DNA from: Anaerolineaceae bacterium
GTDB lineage: Bacteria > Chloroflexota > Anaerolineae > Aggregatilineales > Phototrophicaceae
Length of the DNA: 64,000 nt
Assembly: GCA_016124855.1 (NCBI GenBank)
Contig: WGMX01000008.1
Span: 124,001-188,000, forward strand
Reading direction: 5' to 3'
Positions 29,502 through 38,004 of the stretch are shown here, piece after piece (the first letter of the stretch is position 1; each line of letters begins with the position of its first letter). A program made the translations under genes and the position numbers. Below the pieces are notes generated by a model. The model worked only from the letters and a program-made list of their open reading frames with translations. It ran no database searches and was not told the origin of the DNA.

Positions 29502-29530
29502 ACTCGAAGCGTCTGTTGTATTGAGCATGA

Positions 29531-29556
29531 AGGGCGGGTATCATATGACCCGCCCT
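29531..29556 (+). terminator. Hairpin between binding-protein and permease genes
   Basis: Stem AGGGCGGGT/ACCCGCCCT (9 bp, 8-base loop), 29 bases after the binding-protein stop, then TACCATTTT. Likely a partial terminator or 3' stabiliser that keeps the binding protein more abundant than the permeases. Confidence 0.6.
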
Positions 29557-29593
29557 TACCATTTTAGTAGAGCTAGATTTACGGTATTTCACC

Positions 29594-30670
29594 ATGTCAA
29601 CATTTATCTTACGACGGATTATCCTCGCGATTCCGGTCTTATTCGGCATACTTCTCGTTACTTTCGCATTGGGACGTTCTATTCCCGGTGATCCTTGTAA
29701 GGCGATGCTGGGCGAAAAGGCCACCGAAGAAGTCTGTGTACCGTTAATTCAAAAGCTGGGTTTGAACGAACCGATTCCGACTCAGTTCGCCATCTACTTA
29801 AGCAACATTGCTCAAGGGGATTTGGGGAATTCGTTTCGATTTGGGCGGCCAGTAACTGACCTGCTGGTCGAACGTTTGCCTGTCACATTGGAATTAGCTG
29901 TAACAGCATTGATTTTTGCCATTATCGCCGGTATCCCATTGGGGATTGTTTCTGCTTATCGCTACAACTCCAAGCTCGATGTCATCACAATGGTTGGTGC
30001 CAATATCGGGGTTTCAATGCCTGTGTTTTGGCTCGGCTTGATGCTTGCGTTCATATTTAGTGTCATTTTAAAAGATACACCGTTTGTATTACCGCCTTCT
30101 GGCAGGCTAACGGCTGGTGCGAATTTTGCGCCGTTTTATGTCTCATGGGGACTTGCAGCCAACGAGCAGTCTGCCACTGGCCTCATGATTTTCATCTCGC
30201 GATTAAACATTTTGAATTCGGTTCTCACATTAAATGGACAGCAGTTTATCGATGCGCTGCGCCATCTCATTTTGCCAGCGATGGCGGTCGGAACTATTCC
30301 ACTTTCTATCATCGCACGTATGACGCGTTCCAGCGTTTTGGAAACGCTTGGTCAAGATTACGTCCGAACTGCCCGTGCTAAGGGATTATCAGAATATCGG
30401 GTTGTGATCCGTCACGCGGTCAGTAATGCACTGCTGCCTGTCGTCACCATTATCGGCTTGAATTTCGGTGGCCTTATTGCTGGCGCGGTACTCACCGAGA
30501 CGATCTTTGGTTTCGCAGGGATTGGTAAAACACTCTTTGATGGCATTACAGCCCGTGACTATGCATTGGTTCAAGGCGTTACGTTGGTTACAGCGATTGC
30601 CTTTGTCGTCATCAATTTATTGGTAGATATTTTGTACGGTTACATCGACCCGCGTATCCGTTTGAGTTAA
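29594..30670 (+). CDS. ABC permease, DppB-like
   Basis: Inner-membrane permease of 358 residues. It starts with the DppB-type N-terminus (FILRRIILAIPVLFGILLVTF) and RSIPGDPCKAMLG, followed by about six membrane segments and the EAA loop with LGQDYVRTARAKGLSEYRVVIRHAVSNALLP (in parts, near 255-285), which contacts the ATPase. The end YGYIDPRIRLS is typical. It follows the permuted binding protein by 92 bases across a hairpin. A typical periplasmic insertion lies between membrane segments (about residues 155-205). Confidence 0.94.
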   Translation: MSTFILRRIILAIPVLFGILLVTFALGRSIPGDPCKAMLGEKATEEVCVPLIQKLGLNEPIPTQFAIYLSNIAQGDLGNSFRFGRPVTDLLVERLPVTLELAVTALIFAIIAGIPLGIVSAYRYNSKLDVITMVGANIGVSMPVFWLGLMLAFIFSVILKDTPFVLPPSGRLTAGANFAPFYVSWGLAANEQSATGLMIFISRLNILNSVLTLNGQQFIDALRHLILPAMAVGTIPLSIIARMTRSSVLETLGQDYVRTARAKGLSEYRVVIRHAVSNALLPVVTIIGLNFGGLIAGAVLTETIFGFAGIGKTLFDGITARDYALVQGVTLVTAIAFVVINLLVDILYGYIDPRIRLS

Positions 30671-30692
30671 GTTGTTATAAGGCGGCAAAAGC

Positions 30693-31646
30693 ATGACAAG
30701 CGCAAATCCAACGATTGTAAGCGTCAAAGAATCGCAAATACTTCCAAAAGCGGCGTCTGAAAATCGTATTATCGAAACCCTCAAGAATTTACGTCGCAAC
30801 CGGTCTGCCGTTTCGGGCGCGCTCATCATCGGTTTTTTATTCCTCGTCGCCATTTTAGCTCCGGTAATCTCCCCTTACGATCCCGACCAGTCGATGATTG
30901 GGCAGCCCGGCGAAACCGGCAAATTACCGGCAAGCCCGCCCTGCATCAAATTCCTAGGATGCGAAAAACCGCAGCATGTTCTCGGCTTGGATTTGAACGC
31001 CCGTGATGTTCTCAGTCGATTGCTCTACGGCGCACGTACGTCGCTCTTGGTCGGCATCAGCAGCGTGACCTTCGCAATTGTTGTCGGTACGACTCTGGGT
31101 CTGGTTGCCGGCTATGTTGGGGGGTGGACAGATAATGTCATCATGCGATTGATGGATGTGCTGCTGGCATTTCCATCACTGCTGCTTGCTATTACCATCG
31201 TAACGGTTTTTGGCCCCGGCCTCCAAAACGCGCTTATTGCGATTGCGATAGTTTCAATTCCGGTATATGCCCGTTTGATACGTGCCAGTGTACTTTCCGT
31301 CAAGGAACTCGAATTTGTTACTGCTGAACGAGCGCTTGGTGCGACCCCAACTCGTATTCTGTTTCAACAAATCTTCCCCAACACCTTGACCCCACTAATC
31401 GTACAAGGAACATTGGGTATCGGCGGTGCCGTACTAGAGGCAGCTGCCCTTTCCTTCTTGGGCTTAGGCGCACAACCCCCACTCGCCGAATGGGGCTATA
31501 TGCTTAGTGAGGCGCGGAATTATGTGTTTACCGCTCCCCACCTTGTATTTTTTCCGGGCGCTGCCATCATGCTGACCGTGCTTGGCTTTAACCTGTTGGG
31601 TGATGGTCTGCGTGACGCGCTTGATCCACGTCTCAACCGGAATTAG
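30693..31646 (+). CDS. ABC permease, DppC-like
   Basis: Second permease (317 residues) of the same transporter. It has the OppC-type N-terminal region (LRRNRSAVSGALIIGFLFLVAIL), then LGLDLNARDVLSRLLYGARTSL (in parts near 96-117), five further membrane segments, and the EAA loop FVTAERALGATPTRILFQQIFPN near 205-228. It ends LDPRLNRN. No ATPase genes follow: the next gene is on the opposite strand and overlaps the stop by four bases. The ATPases must be encoded elsewhere or shared with another system. Confidence 0.94.
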   Translation: MTSANPTIVSVKESQILPKAASENRIIETLKNLRRNRSAVSGALIIGFLFLVAILAPVISPYDPDQSMIGQPGETGKLPASPPCIKFLGCEKPQHVLGLDLNARDVLSRLLYGARTSLLVGISSVTFAIVVGTTLGLVAGYVGGWTDNVIMRLMDVLLAFPSLLLAITIVTVFGPGLQNALIAIAIVSIPVYARLIRASVLSVKELEFVTAERALGATPTRILFQQIFPNTLTPLIVQGTLGIGGAVLEAAALSFLGLGAQPPLAEWGYMLSEARNYVFTAPHLVFFPGAAIMLTVLGFNLLGDGLRDALDPRLNRN

Positions 31647-32419
31647 TAACCTTTAACCATGTTCAGCACAGCATCATATAAATGACCGTTGGTTGCGAAT
31701 GCCTCACCGTTATAAATGGTGGCCTCGCCTTTCCAATCGGTAAATGTACCGCCTGCCTCTTCGAGAATAACTTGCAGCGGGCCGCAATCCCAGATTGCCA
31801 TCCAAGGGTCAATCATGATATCGGCTCGTCCGGTGGCAACCAAGGCATAGCCATATGAATCACCCCATGTCCGCTGAATATAAGTGGACTGAACCAGTTG
31901 ATTCCAAGGTTTAGCGCGGTCAGCAAATTTTGAATAATCAATCTCACTTGAAAGCAGTACTGCGTCTTTCAGTTCCTTCGTCGCTGTGACGTGCGTCCGC
32001 CGTCCATTCCAAAAACAGCCTCCCCCGCGCGTAGCATACACGGTTTCATTCAAGGCGGGGAAATTGGCCACACCTATTAATGGACCTTTATCGTCTGTCA
32101 GCGCGATCAAATTGGAATAAATCGGAACACCCTGAACAAACGACTTTGTGCCATCAATTGGGTCAACTGTCCATGTTAAGCCGCTCGTTCCGGCTTGATC
32201 GCCAAACTCCTCACCAATGATGCCATGATCAGGCCAATGCTGCTGAATCAACTCGCGCAGACGCTTCTCTGCTGTTTTATCAGCAATCGTTACAGGTGAG
32301 TTATCGCCTTTGCGTTCTGCTGTCACACCATTTTGAAAATAACCCAACGTAATACGTCCTGCTTGCCACGCAGCATCCAAAGCAAAATCAAGCAAATCAG
32401 AAATTGGCGGTGTCGTCAT
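31643..32419 (-). CDS. Inositol monophosphatase-family phosphatase, HisN-like
   Basis: Mg-dependent, lithium-sensitive-type phosphatase of 258 residues. It has ERKGDNSPVTIADKTAEKRL (in parts near 31-50), GEEFGD with the metal Glu, WTVDPIDGTKSFVQG near 85-99 (metal Asp residues), and WAIWDCGPLQVILEEAGG near 205. The pattern fits histidinol-phosphatase HisN of the IMPase superfamily; inositol-1-phosphate or a sugar phosphate is possible. GGAG stands six bases before the ATG. No histidine genes are nearby. Its stop overlaps that of the convergent permease gene. Confidence 0.88.
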   Translation of the reverse strand: MTTPPISDLLDFALDAAWQAGRITLGYFQNGVTAERKGDNSPVTIADKTAEKRLRELIQQHWPDHGIIGEEFGDQAGTSGLTWTVDPIDGTKSFVQGVPIYSNLIALTDDKGPLIGVANFPALNETVYATRGGGCFWNGRRTHVTATKELKDAVLLSSEIDYSKFADRAKPWNQLVQSTYIQRTWGDSYGYALVATGRADIMIDPWMAIWDCGPLQVILEEAGGTFTDWKGEATIYNGEAFATNGHLYDAVLNMVKGY

Positions 32420-32521
32420 AAAAAACTCCAGTCAGCGAGTAAATGAGTGGTTATAATACCTTTTCCAGCATCATGGGTACAATCCACGGATGTAATTTGT
32501 ATCGCACTTAAGGAAATAAAC

Positions 32522-33625
32522 ATGAGAATTCATGCAGCCCTTTTAACAGAAGCCCATAAACCCTTTCTGGTTGAAGAAGTCGACTTAGATGAACCCCGCG
32601 CGGGCGAAGTATTGGTTAAAATCGCAGCATCTGGTGTCTGCCACAGCGATTATCATCTGGTTTCCGGTGCGACCAAACATCCGATGCCAGTCGTGATCGG
32701 CCACGAGGGAGCAGGCGTTGTTACTGCCGTTGGTGCAGGTGTAACCCGCGTCCAACCCGGCGATTATGTCACGCTTAATTGGGCACCGGATTGCGGTCAC
32801 TGCTTCTACTGTCTGCGGGGCAAACCCAATCTCTGCGAAACCTATGTAGAGCCCATCTGGGCGGGAACAATGCTCGATGGCACAACCCGCCTTCACTGGA
32901 AAGGTCAACCGGTTTATCACTATTGTGGGCTGGCCAGCTTTGCCGAATATGCGGTCGTTCCGCAAGAAAGCTGCGTTCGCATCCGCAAAGATGTTCCGCT
33001 GACGGTTGCCGCGCTGGTTGGGTGTGCCGTTGCTACGGGAGTCGGTGCAGCCATGTATACCGCCGAAGTCAAAGCGGGCGAAAGTGTGGTGGTGTTTGGC
33101 TGTGGCGGCGTTGGCTTGAATATCCTTCAAGGTGCAGCGCTGTGTGGCGCTGAAAAAATTATCGCAGTCGATAACAATCCCGCAAAAATGGAAATCGCCC
33201 GTCAATTTGGCGCAACGCACACCATCATGGCAAACGAAAATCCAATTGAAACCATACGCGAAATTACCAATGGACGCGGCGCAGAACATGCCTTCGAAGC
33301 GGTTGGCATCCCGGCGCTGCAAGAACTAGCTTTAGAAGCAATTCGTCCCGGTGGAACGCTGACACTCGCGGGACTTTCGGCAATGGGAACAGGCACAAAC
33401 CTCCCCGGAGCCATCATTACGCGCCAAGAAAAAGTCATCAAGGGCAGCTATTACGGCACAGTCAATGCTACCCGTGATTTCCCGTTACTGCTCGATTTGT
33501 ACATGTCAGGCAAACTCAAGCTGGATGAACTGGTGTCGCAGAAATATCGCCTCGATCAAATTAACGAAGCCTATGATGCCATGTTAAGTGGTTCTGTCGC
33601 ACGCGGCGTCGTTGTATTCAACTAG
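32522..33625 (+). CDS. Zinc-dependent alcohol dehydrogenase, class III-like
   Basis: Medium-chain dehydrogenase of 367 residues. Catalytic zinc ligands Cys40 (GVCHSDYH) and His61-Glu62 (GHEGAGVV); structural zinc loop Cys91, Cys94, Cys97, Cys105 (CGHCFYCLRGKPNLC). NAD-binding VVVFGCGGVGLNILQGA near 180, with an Asp at the end of the second strand (IIAVDNNP) favouring NAD. The pattern is close to S-(hydroxymethyl)mycothiol or glutathione dehydrogenases and to long-chain primary alcohol dehydrogenases. ATG at 32522 has AAGGA upstream; a longer frame has no homology. Substrate open. Confidence 0.92.
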   Translation: MRIHAALLTEAHKPFLVEEVDLDEPRAGEVLVKIAASGVCHSDYHLVSGATKHPMPVVIGHEGAGVVTAVGAGVTRVQPGDYVTLNWAPDCGHCFYCLRGKPNLCETYVEPIWAGTMLDGTTRLHWKGQPVYHYCGLASFAEYAVVPQESCVRIRKDVPLTVAALVGCAVATGVGAAMYTAEVKAGESVVVFGCGGVGLNILQGAALCGAEKIIAVDNNPAKMEIARQFGATHTIMANENPIETIREITNGRGAEHAFEAVGIPALQELALEAIRPGGTLTLAGLSAMGTGTNLPGAIITRQEKVIKGSYYGTVNATRDFPLLLDLYMSGKLKLDELVSQKYRLDQINEAYDAMLSGSVARGVVVFN

Positions 33626-33630
33626 ACGAT

Positions 33631-34422
33631 TTACACGCCTTTAAACTGCGGTGGTCGTTTTTCGAGGAAAGCGGCCACCCCTTCGGTATGATCAGCGCTC
33701 TTACCAGCTAGCTCTTGCTGCGCTGCCTCATTTTTCATCGCGTCTTCTAAAGTGCTGGTCGAGGCAAAATTCACGGCTTGCTTAATCAGTCCAACGGTCT
33801 TGGTCGGCGCGTTGGCAAACATCCGAGCTATCGACTTCACAGTTTCATCAAAATCACTATCCGCCACAACCTGATTAATCATTCCTAAAGCAAGTGCTTC
33901 TTGTGCGGTGACCTTTTGTCCGGTCAGCATGAGTTCAAGTGCCTTAGTCATACCAATTAAGCGCGGCAGCAGCCATGTCGATCCACTGTCAGGAATCAAA
34001 CCGATTTTCACAAACGCTTGTAAAAAACTCGCGCTTTCCACCGCAATTCGTATATCACAGGCCAAAGCCAAACTCATTCCTGCACCGGCAGCTACGCCAT
34101 TCACAGCGGCAATAATTGGTTTTTGGAGGGATTGCATCGTCAAAATCAGCGGGTTATAAGTGGCGTTCAAGTTGGCTTCGTATGAAAAGCCACCTTGCAT
34201 CATCAATTCAGAAGCCGCTGCCAAATCAGCGCCGGCACAAAACCCCCTCCCTGCTCCGGTGACAATCACTACTCGCACCTGCGGGTCTTTTCCCGCATCT
34301 TCAAACGCATCTTTGAGTTCGCGAAGCAACGCCGGTGTCATCGCATTCAGTTTGTCGGCGCGGTTAAGCGTAATTGTCAATATCTGATCTTCAACCACAT
34401 ACAAAATAGTTCCAAACGACAT
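33631..34422 (-). CDS. Enoyl-CoA hydratase/isomerase family protein
   Basis: Crotonase-fold protein of 263 residues, closest in pattern to PaaG/PaaF. It has LNRADKLNAMTPALLREL, VVIVTGAGRGFCAGADLA near 52-69 (oxyanion-hole strand), KPIIAAVNGVAAGAGMSLALACDIRIA, and GLIPDSGSTWLLPRLIG with a catalytic Asp candidate (EhxxGLxPDSG form typical of PaaG). It likely acts in beta-oxidation or phenylacetate-type CoA chemistry. AGAGGA is seven bases before the ATG. It faces the alcohol dehydrogenase gene, five bases from its stop, and has no partner genes beside it. Confidence 0.92.
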   Translation of the reverse strand: MSFGTILYVVEDQILTITLNRADKLNAMTPALLRELKDAFEDAGKDPQVRVVIVTGAGRGFCAGADLAAASELMMQGGFSYEANLNATYNPLILTMQSLQKPIIAAVNGVAAGAGMSLALACDIRIAVESASFLQAFVKIGLIPDSGSTWLLPRLIGMTKALELMLTGQKVTAQEALALGMINQVVADSDFDETVKSIARMFANAPTKTVGLIKQAVNFASTSTLEDAMKNEAAQQELAGKSADHTEGVAAFLEKRPPQFKGV

Positions 34423-34526
34423 AAATTTATCCTCTTGTTCAGCACTTGGGAAAGTTTAACTGAACATAGTAACATATTCTCGTTAATCAGGGACATCCAT
34501 CCATAAGACGTAGACAGGAAGTAACT

Positions 34527-35498
34527 ATGAATAAAATCGCGGTTCTCACAAGCGGCGGTGACGCACCGGGCATGAACGCAGCTATACGTGCCGTAGTCCG
34601 AACAGGTATTGCCAAGGGTTGGGAAGTATACGGAGTCCAACAAGGCTATGAAGGACTCATGAATGGTCACATGGATCAAATGGGACAACGAGCCGTTGGG
34701 GGCATCGTGCAACAAGGTGGAACAATATTGGGCAGTGCCCGTGCGTTGGAGTTTAAAACTGTTGAGGGTCGTCAAAAAGCTTTGGCAGAACTAAAAAAAC
34801 GGGAAATCGACGGCTTGGTTGTGATTGGGGGGAATGGATCGCAAACAGGTGCAAACGCCCTATACGAAATGGGTTTTCCGGTAGTGGGTATTGCTTCCAC
34901 CATTGATAATGATCTCTATGGCTCTGAAATGACCATCGGTGTAGATACAGCGCTTAATATCGCGCTCGAAGCAATTGACCGACTCAAAATTACGGCCTCG
35001 TCCCACAAAAGAGCTTTCTTACTGGAAGTCATGGGACGCGACTGCGGTTATTTGGCGCTAATGGCAGGAATCGCTGGGGGTGCAGAATACATTTCAATCC
35101 CAGAATTGCCCAATGAACCAGAAGATATCGCTAAGGAGCTTCATGCCGCTTACGAACGTGGAAAAAAGCACAGCATCATCGTCGTGGCAGAAGGCGCGAA
35201 ATACAACGCCAACGCGCTGATCCAATATTTTAAAGAGCACAAAGCTGAACTTGGCTTCGAGCTTCGTGCAACCATCCTCGGTCATATTCAGCGTGGTGGC
35301 GCACCGACGGCATTTGATCGTATTTTGGCTACCCGGCTTGGTGGTGCGGCTACAGCGGCGCTCGCTGGTGGTGAATATGGTGTTCTTGTTGGCTTAAATA
35401 AAGGAACTATCACTACGACACCACTATCGGTGGTGGTCGCCAACAAAAAATCCTTGGACTTAGGTCTAATTGAACTTCACGATGAACTGAACAATTAG
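34527..35498 (+). CDS. pfkA: 6-phosphofructokinase, with Asn at the usual Asp103
   Basis: Phosphorylates fructose 6-phosphate in glycolysis. The 323 residues align without gaps to the bacterial ATP enzyme at key sites: GGDAPGMNAAIRAVV (10-24), the catalytic STIDND at 124-129 (Asp127 base, Asp129), MGRDCGYLA near 169, and GHIQRGGAPTAFDR. The phosphate-donor loop reads GGNGSQTGA (101-109), where E. coli PfkA has GGDGSYMGA; Asp103, which binds Mg-ATP, is Asn here. PPi-dependent enzymes usually have GGDDT, so ATP use is still likely, but donor choice is open. AGGAAG precedes the ATG. Confidence 0.93.
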   Translation: MNKIAVLTSGGDAPGMNAAIRAVVRTGIAKGWEVYGVQQGYEGLMNGHMDQMGQRAVGGIVQQGGTILGSARALEFKTVEGRQKALAELKKREIDGLVVIGGNGSQTGANALYEMGFPVVGIASTIDNDLYGSEMTIGVDTALNIALEAIDRLKITASSHKRAFLLEVMGRDCGYLALMAGIAGGAEYISIPELPNEPEDIAKELHAAYERGKKHSIIVVAEGAKYNANALIQYFKEHKAELGFELRATILGHIQRGGAPTAFDRILATRLGGAATAALAGGEYGVLVGLNKGTITTTPLSVVVANKKSLDLGLIELHDELNN

Positions 35499-35507
35499 AC
35501 TGTTTGA

Positions 35508-35526
35508 AGGGGCACAAGATGCCCCT
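35508..35526 (+). terminator. Terminator after pfkA (bidirectional position)
   Basis: Stem AGGGGCA/TGCCCCT with a 5-base loop, ten bases after the pfkA stop and eight before the convergent amylase stop; then AGTTTCATTT. Confidence 0.6.
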
Positions 35527-35534
35527 AGTTTCAT

Positions 35535-37181
35535 TTATGACACTCCGGTGAACCGAACAATCGTGGTGCTAAAAGGCGCGAGCGTCGAAACTGGCGTATA
35601 GTTTTGAATCGCTCCGCGCTCACCCAGTTTGAGCCTAGTTACGGTTCCGCCCCCCAAGATTAGCTGACCATTCCATTCGCCGCTTAAAGGCGACCAATCA
35701 GCGCTGAGAGAATAATCGCTGACGGCAGATTTGCCCAAATTAATCAGCACCAAAACGGTTTCATCAGAACTTTGACGCAGATAGGTATATATCGCTTTAT
35801 TACTGCTTGCTAACGGAATAAGCGCACCCACCCGCAATGCTGAATGGTCATTTCGAAGATGAATCAACGTCCTGTAATGGTTTAACAGCGAACCCGGATC
35901 ATTTTCTTCAGCCGCGACATTGAAGGTCGCTTCATTAGTCGAGCAGTCCTTCCCTGTCATAAAATCTTCTGTGCGGGGGGTCGCATCCCACTGCATCGGC
36001 GTGCGAATGCACTCATCGGGCTTACCGCCAATCATCCCAATTTCTTCGCCATAATATAGAAAAGGTACACCGTCGCCTGTCAACAGCATCGAAGCTGCAA
36101 CTTTCACCTTATCGGGGTTTTTGCCCATTTCGTTCATCAAGCGATAGCCATCATGATTTGTCAAGAATGCTGCATACTGCCCGGGTTTATATAAACCTAA
36201 GGCTCGTGCTTGAACCGGTGCAACCGCTTCGTTCGTCCCTCGTCGCGCCGAATCCAACATCGCTGCCGAGAGATCAAATTCAAAACCCATGTCAAACCCA
36301 TCGGGCATATATTTGGCAACATCGCCGCTGTTTGTCCATAATTCAGCGACTGTGAATGCATTTGGATCAACTGAATTGATATATGCGTTCCAATCCTTAG
36401 CCCAAGCGATATTGCCTTCCGAATCGGCTAACTTATTAGGATCTTCCACATAATAGCGTGCGCCATCCATTCGGAAACCATCAGCGCCCATATCGCTCAA
36501 CCAGAACTTGGCGATCTTTTTCGCCTCTTGCACGACTGCCGGGTTACGATAATTCAGGTCGGGCATCTGATCCCAAAAAACAGCATAGTAAAAACGACTG
36601 CCTAGCTTGTACCATACTTCTTGCCCCCAAGGCCCGATTTGTGGCGGCTTCTTATCGCCCTCACTCCAGCGATACCATTGATCGTATTCTGATCCCGGTG
36701 TTTGAGCATCTTTAAACCAAGGATGTTGGCTCGATGTGTGATTCAAGACCATATCGATAATGACAGCAATTCCGCGTTTATGTGCCTCGGCCACCAACTG
36801 TTTAAAATCATCGTTTGTGCCGTAAGCCGGCTGTACTTTCATATAATCGGTCACATCGTAGCCGTGATAACTCGGTGATTCAAAAATCGGCATCAACCAG
36901 ATTCCGGTTACGCCTAAATCCGAATTGGTATTCGGATTACCATCATTCAAATAATCTAACTTGCTAATCACTCCCTGCAAATCACCGACGCCATCGCCGT
37001 TGCTGTCCTGAAAACTGCGGACGAAAATCTCGTAAAATGTTCTGTCATTCCACCACGGCAAGCCATCTGTTCCCGTTTTGACAGTTTCACGAGTACCTTG
37101 TGCCATTAACGGGGTTATTCCAAAACTTAGAATAATGAAACAAATGCCAACAACTAAAACAAAACCTTTTTTCTTTAACAT
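35535..37181 (-). CDS. Secreted alpha-amylase family protein (GH13)
   Basis: Exported glucan hydrolase of 548 residues. From the ATG at 37179-37181 (GGAGG six bases upstream) it has a signal peptide: LKKKGF, a hydrophobic core to about 26, cleavage near LMAQG. The mature part begins WWNDRTFYEIFVRSFQDSNGDGVGDLQG (in parts), typical of the oligo-1,6-glucosidase/amylase subfamily with the Ca-binding DSNGDGVGD. GH13 motifs follow: DMVLNHTS, DGFRMDGARYY (nucleophile Asp), FTVAELWT (acid Glu), FLTNHDGYRL (Asp). A C-terminal beta-domain follows. Substrate: starch-like glucans or malto-oligosaccharides. A longer start with MRWRY is possible but lacks a ribosome site. Confidence 0.94.
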   Translation of the reverse strand: MLKKKGFVLVVGICFIILSFGITPLMAQGTRETVKTGTDGLPWWNDRTFYEIFVRSFQDSNGDGVGDLQGVISKLDYLNDGNPNTNSDLGVTGIWLMPIFESPSYHGYDVTDYMKVQPAYGTNDDFKQLVAEAHKRGIAVIIDMVLNHTSSQHPWFKDAQTPGSEYDQWYRWSEGDKKPPQIGPWGQEVWYKLGSRFYYAVFWDQMPDLNYRNPAVVQEAKKIAKFWLSDMGADGFRMDGARYYVEDPNKLADSEGNIAWAKDWNAYINSVDPNAFTVAELWTNSGDVAKYMPDGFDMGFEFDLSAAMLDSARRGTNEAVAPVQARALGLYKPGQYAAFLTNHDGYRLMNEMGKNPDKVKVAASMLLTGDGVPFLYYGEEIGMIGGKPDECIRTPMQWDATPRTEDFMTGKDCSTNEATFNVAAEENDPGSLLNHYRTLIHLRNDHSALRVGALIPLASSNKAIYTYLRQSSDETVLVLINLGKSAVSDYSLSADWSPLSGEWNGQLILGGGTVTRLKLGERGAIQNYTPVSTLAPFSTTIVRFTGVS

Positions 37182-37207
37182 TAAATACCTCCACCTCATT
37201 TAAAACA

Positions 37208-37236
37208 CAAAGGCGCTCATTATTTGAACGCCTTTG
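37208..37236 (-). terminator. Hairpin between ThuA gene and amylase gene
   Basis: Stem CAAAGGCG/CGCCTTTG (8 bp, 13-base loop), followed on the minus strand by TGTTTTA. It may end or weaken transcription from the Gfo/Idh-ThuA genes. Confidence 0.45.
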
Positions 37237-37270
37237 GTCAATCCACGTCAATCCTCTTTGTGTCGAAAGC

Positions 37271-37990
37271 CTAGCCTAGCTTTTCCAACGGCTTACGGTT
37301 GCCGTAAGTCAGCTTCACGCCAGCGGGTGAACCTGTCCACTTGACCGCATTGCCGATCACGCGCTGCACTTCTTTATTGTGATAGGTTGGATAGGTTTCA
37401 TGACCGGGGCGGAAGTAGAAAATCTTGCCACGTCCACGCTCATAGCAGCAGCCACTGCGGAAAACCTCGCCGCCTTTGAACCAACTGACGAAAACCAGCT
37501 TATCCGGCGCAGGAATATCAAAGTGTTCGCCGTACATTTCTTCATACTCAAGCTCAATACACTCGCCCAAACCTTCAGCAATGGGATGCGAAGGATCAAC
37601 AACCCAAATACGTTCGTTGTCGTTAGCCTCACGCCATTTCAAGTCGCAGCTTGTACCCATCAACTTCTTGAAAATCTTCGAGAAGTGCGCCGAGTGCAAT
37701 ACCACCAAGCCCATGCCTTCCAATACGCGCTTATGCACACGTTCGACAATTTCGTCTTGCACGTCACCATGCGCCAGATGTCCCCACCAAGTCAGCACAT
37801 CCGTATTCGCCAGCACTTCTTCAGTCAAACCATGTTCCGGTTCGTCCAAAGTAGCCGTTCGTACAGTGAAGCCCTGCTCGGTCAAGGCGTTGGCAATAAC
37901 CGTATGCATCCCATCAGGATAAATTTTCTGCACGGCGGGATTCTTCTTTTCGTGCCGTGCTTCGTTCCAAACTGTTACACGCAATGTCAT
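37271..37990 (-). CDS. ThuA-like protein (trehalose utilisation family)
   Basis: A class I glutamine-amidotransferase-like protein of 239 residues. It starts [27 protein letters not shown] (in parts), then [36 protein letters not shown] near 98-119, and HPIAEGL; the C-terminus has [16 protein letters not shown]. This pattern is that of ThuA-domain proteins found beside Gfo/Idh oxidoreductases. ThuA of Sinorhizobium takes part in trehalose 3-keto metabolism; a role in keto-sugar handling with the Gfo/Idh protein encoded 14 bases upstream is likely. GAGGAG lies six bases before the ATG. Confidence 0.9.
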   Translation of the reverse strand: MTLRVTVWNEARHEKKNPAVQKIYPDGMHTVIANALTEQGFTVRTATLDEPEHGLTEEVLANTDVLTWWGHLAHGDVQDEIVERVHKRVLEGMGLVVLHSAHFSKIFKKLMGTSCDLKWREANDNERIWVVDPSHPIAEGLGECIELEYEEMYGEHFDIPAPDKLVFVSWFKGGEVFRSGCCYERGRGKIFYFRPGHETYPTYHNKEVQRVIGNAVKWTGSPAGVKLTYGNRKPLEKLG

Positions 37991-38004
37991 TTAAAACTCC
38001 TCTG

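Noticed and set aside
32585..33322. A 245-codon open frame antisense to the alcohol dehydrogenase gene
   Set aside because: His/Cys-rich composition mirrors the zinc-site codons on the other strand; the sense gene has full motifs.
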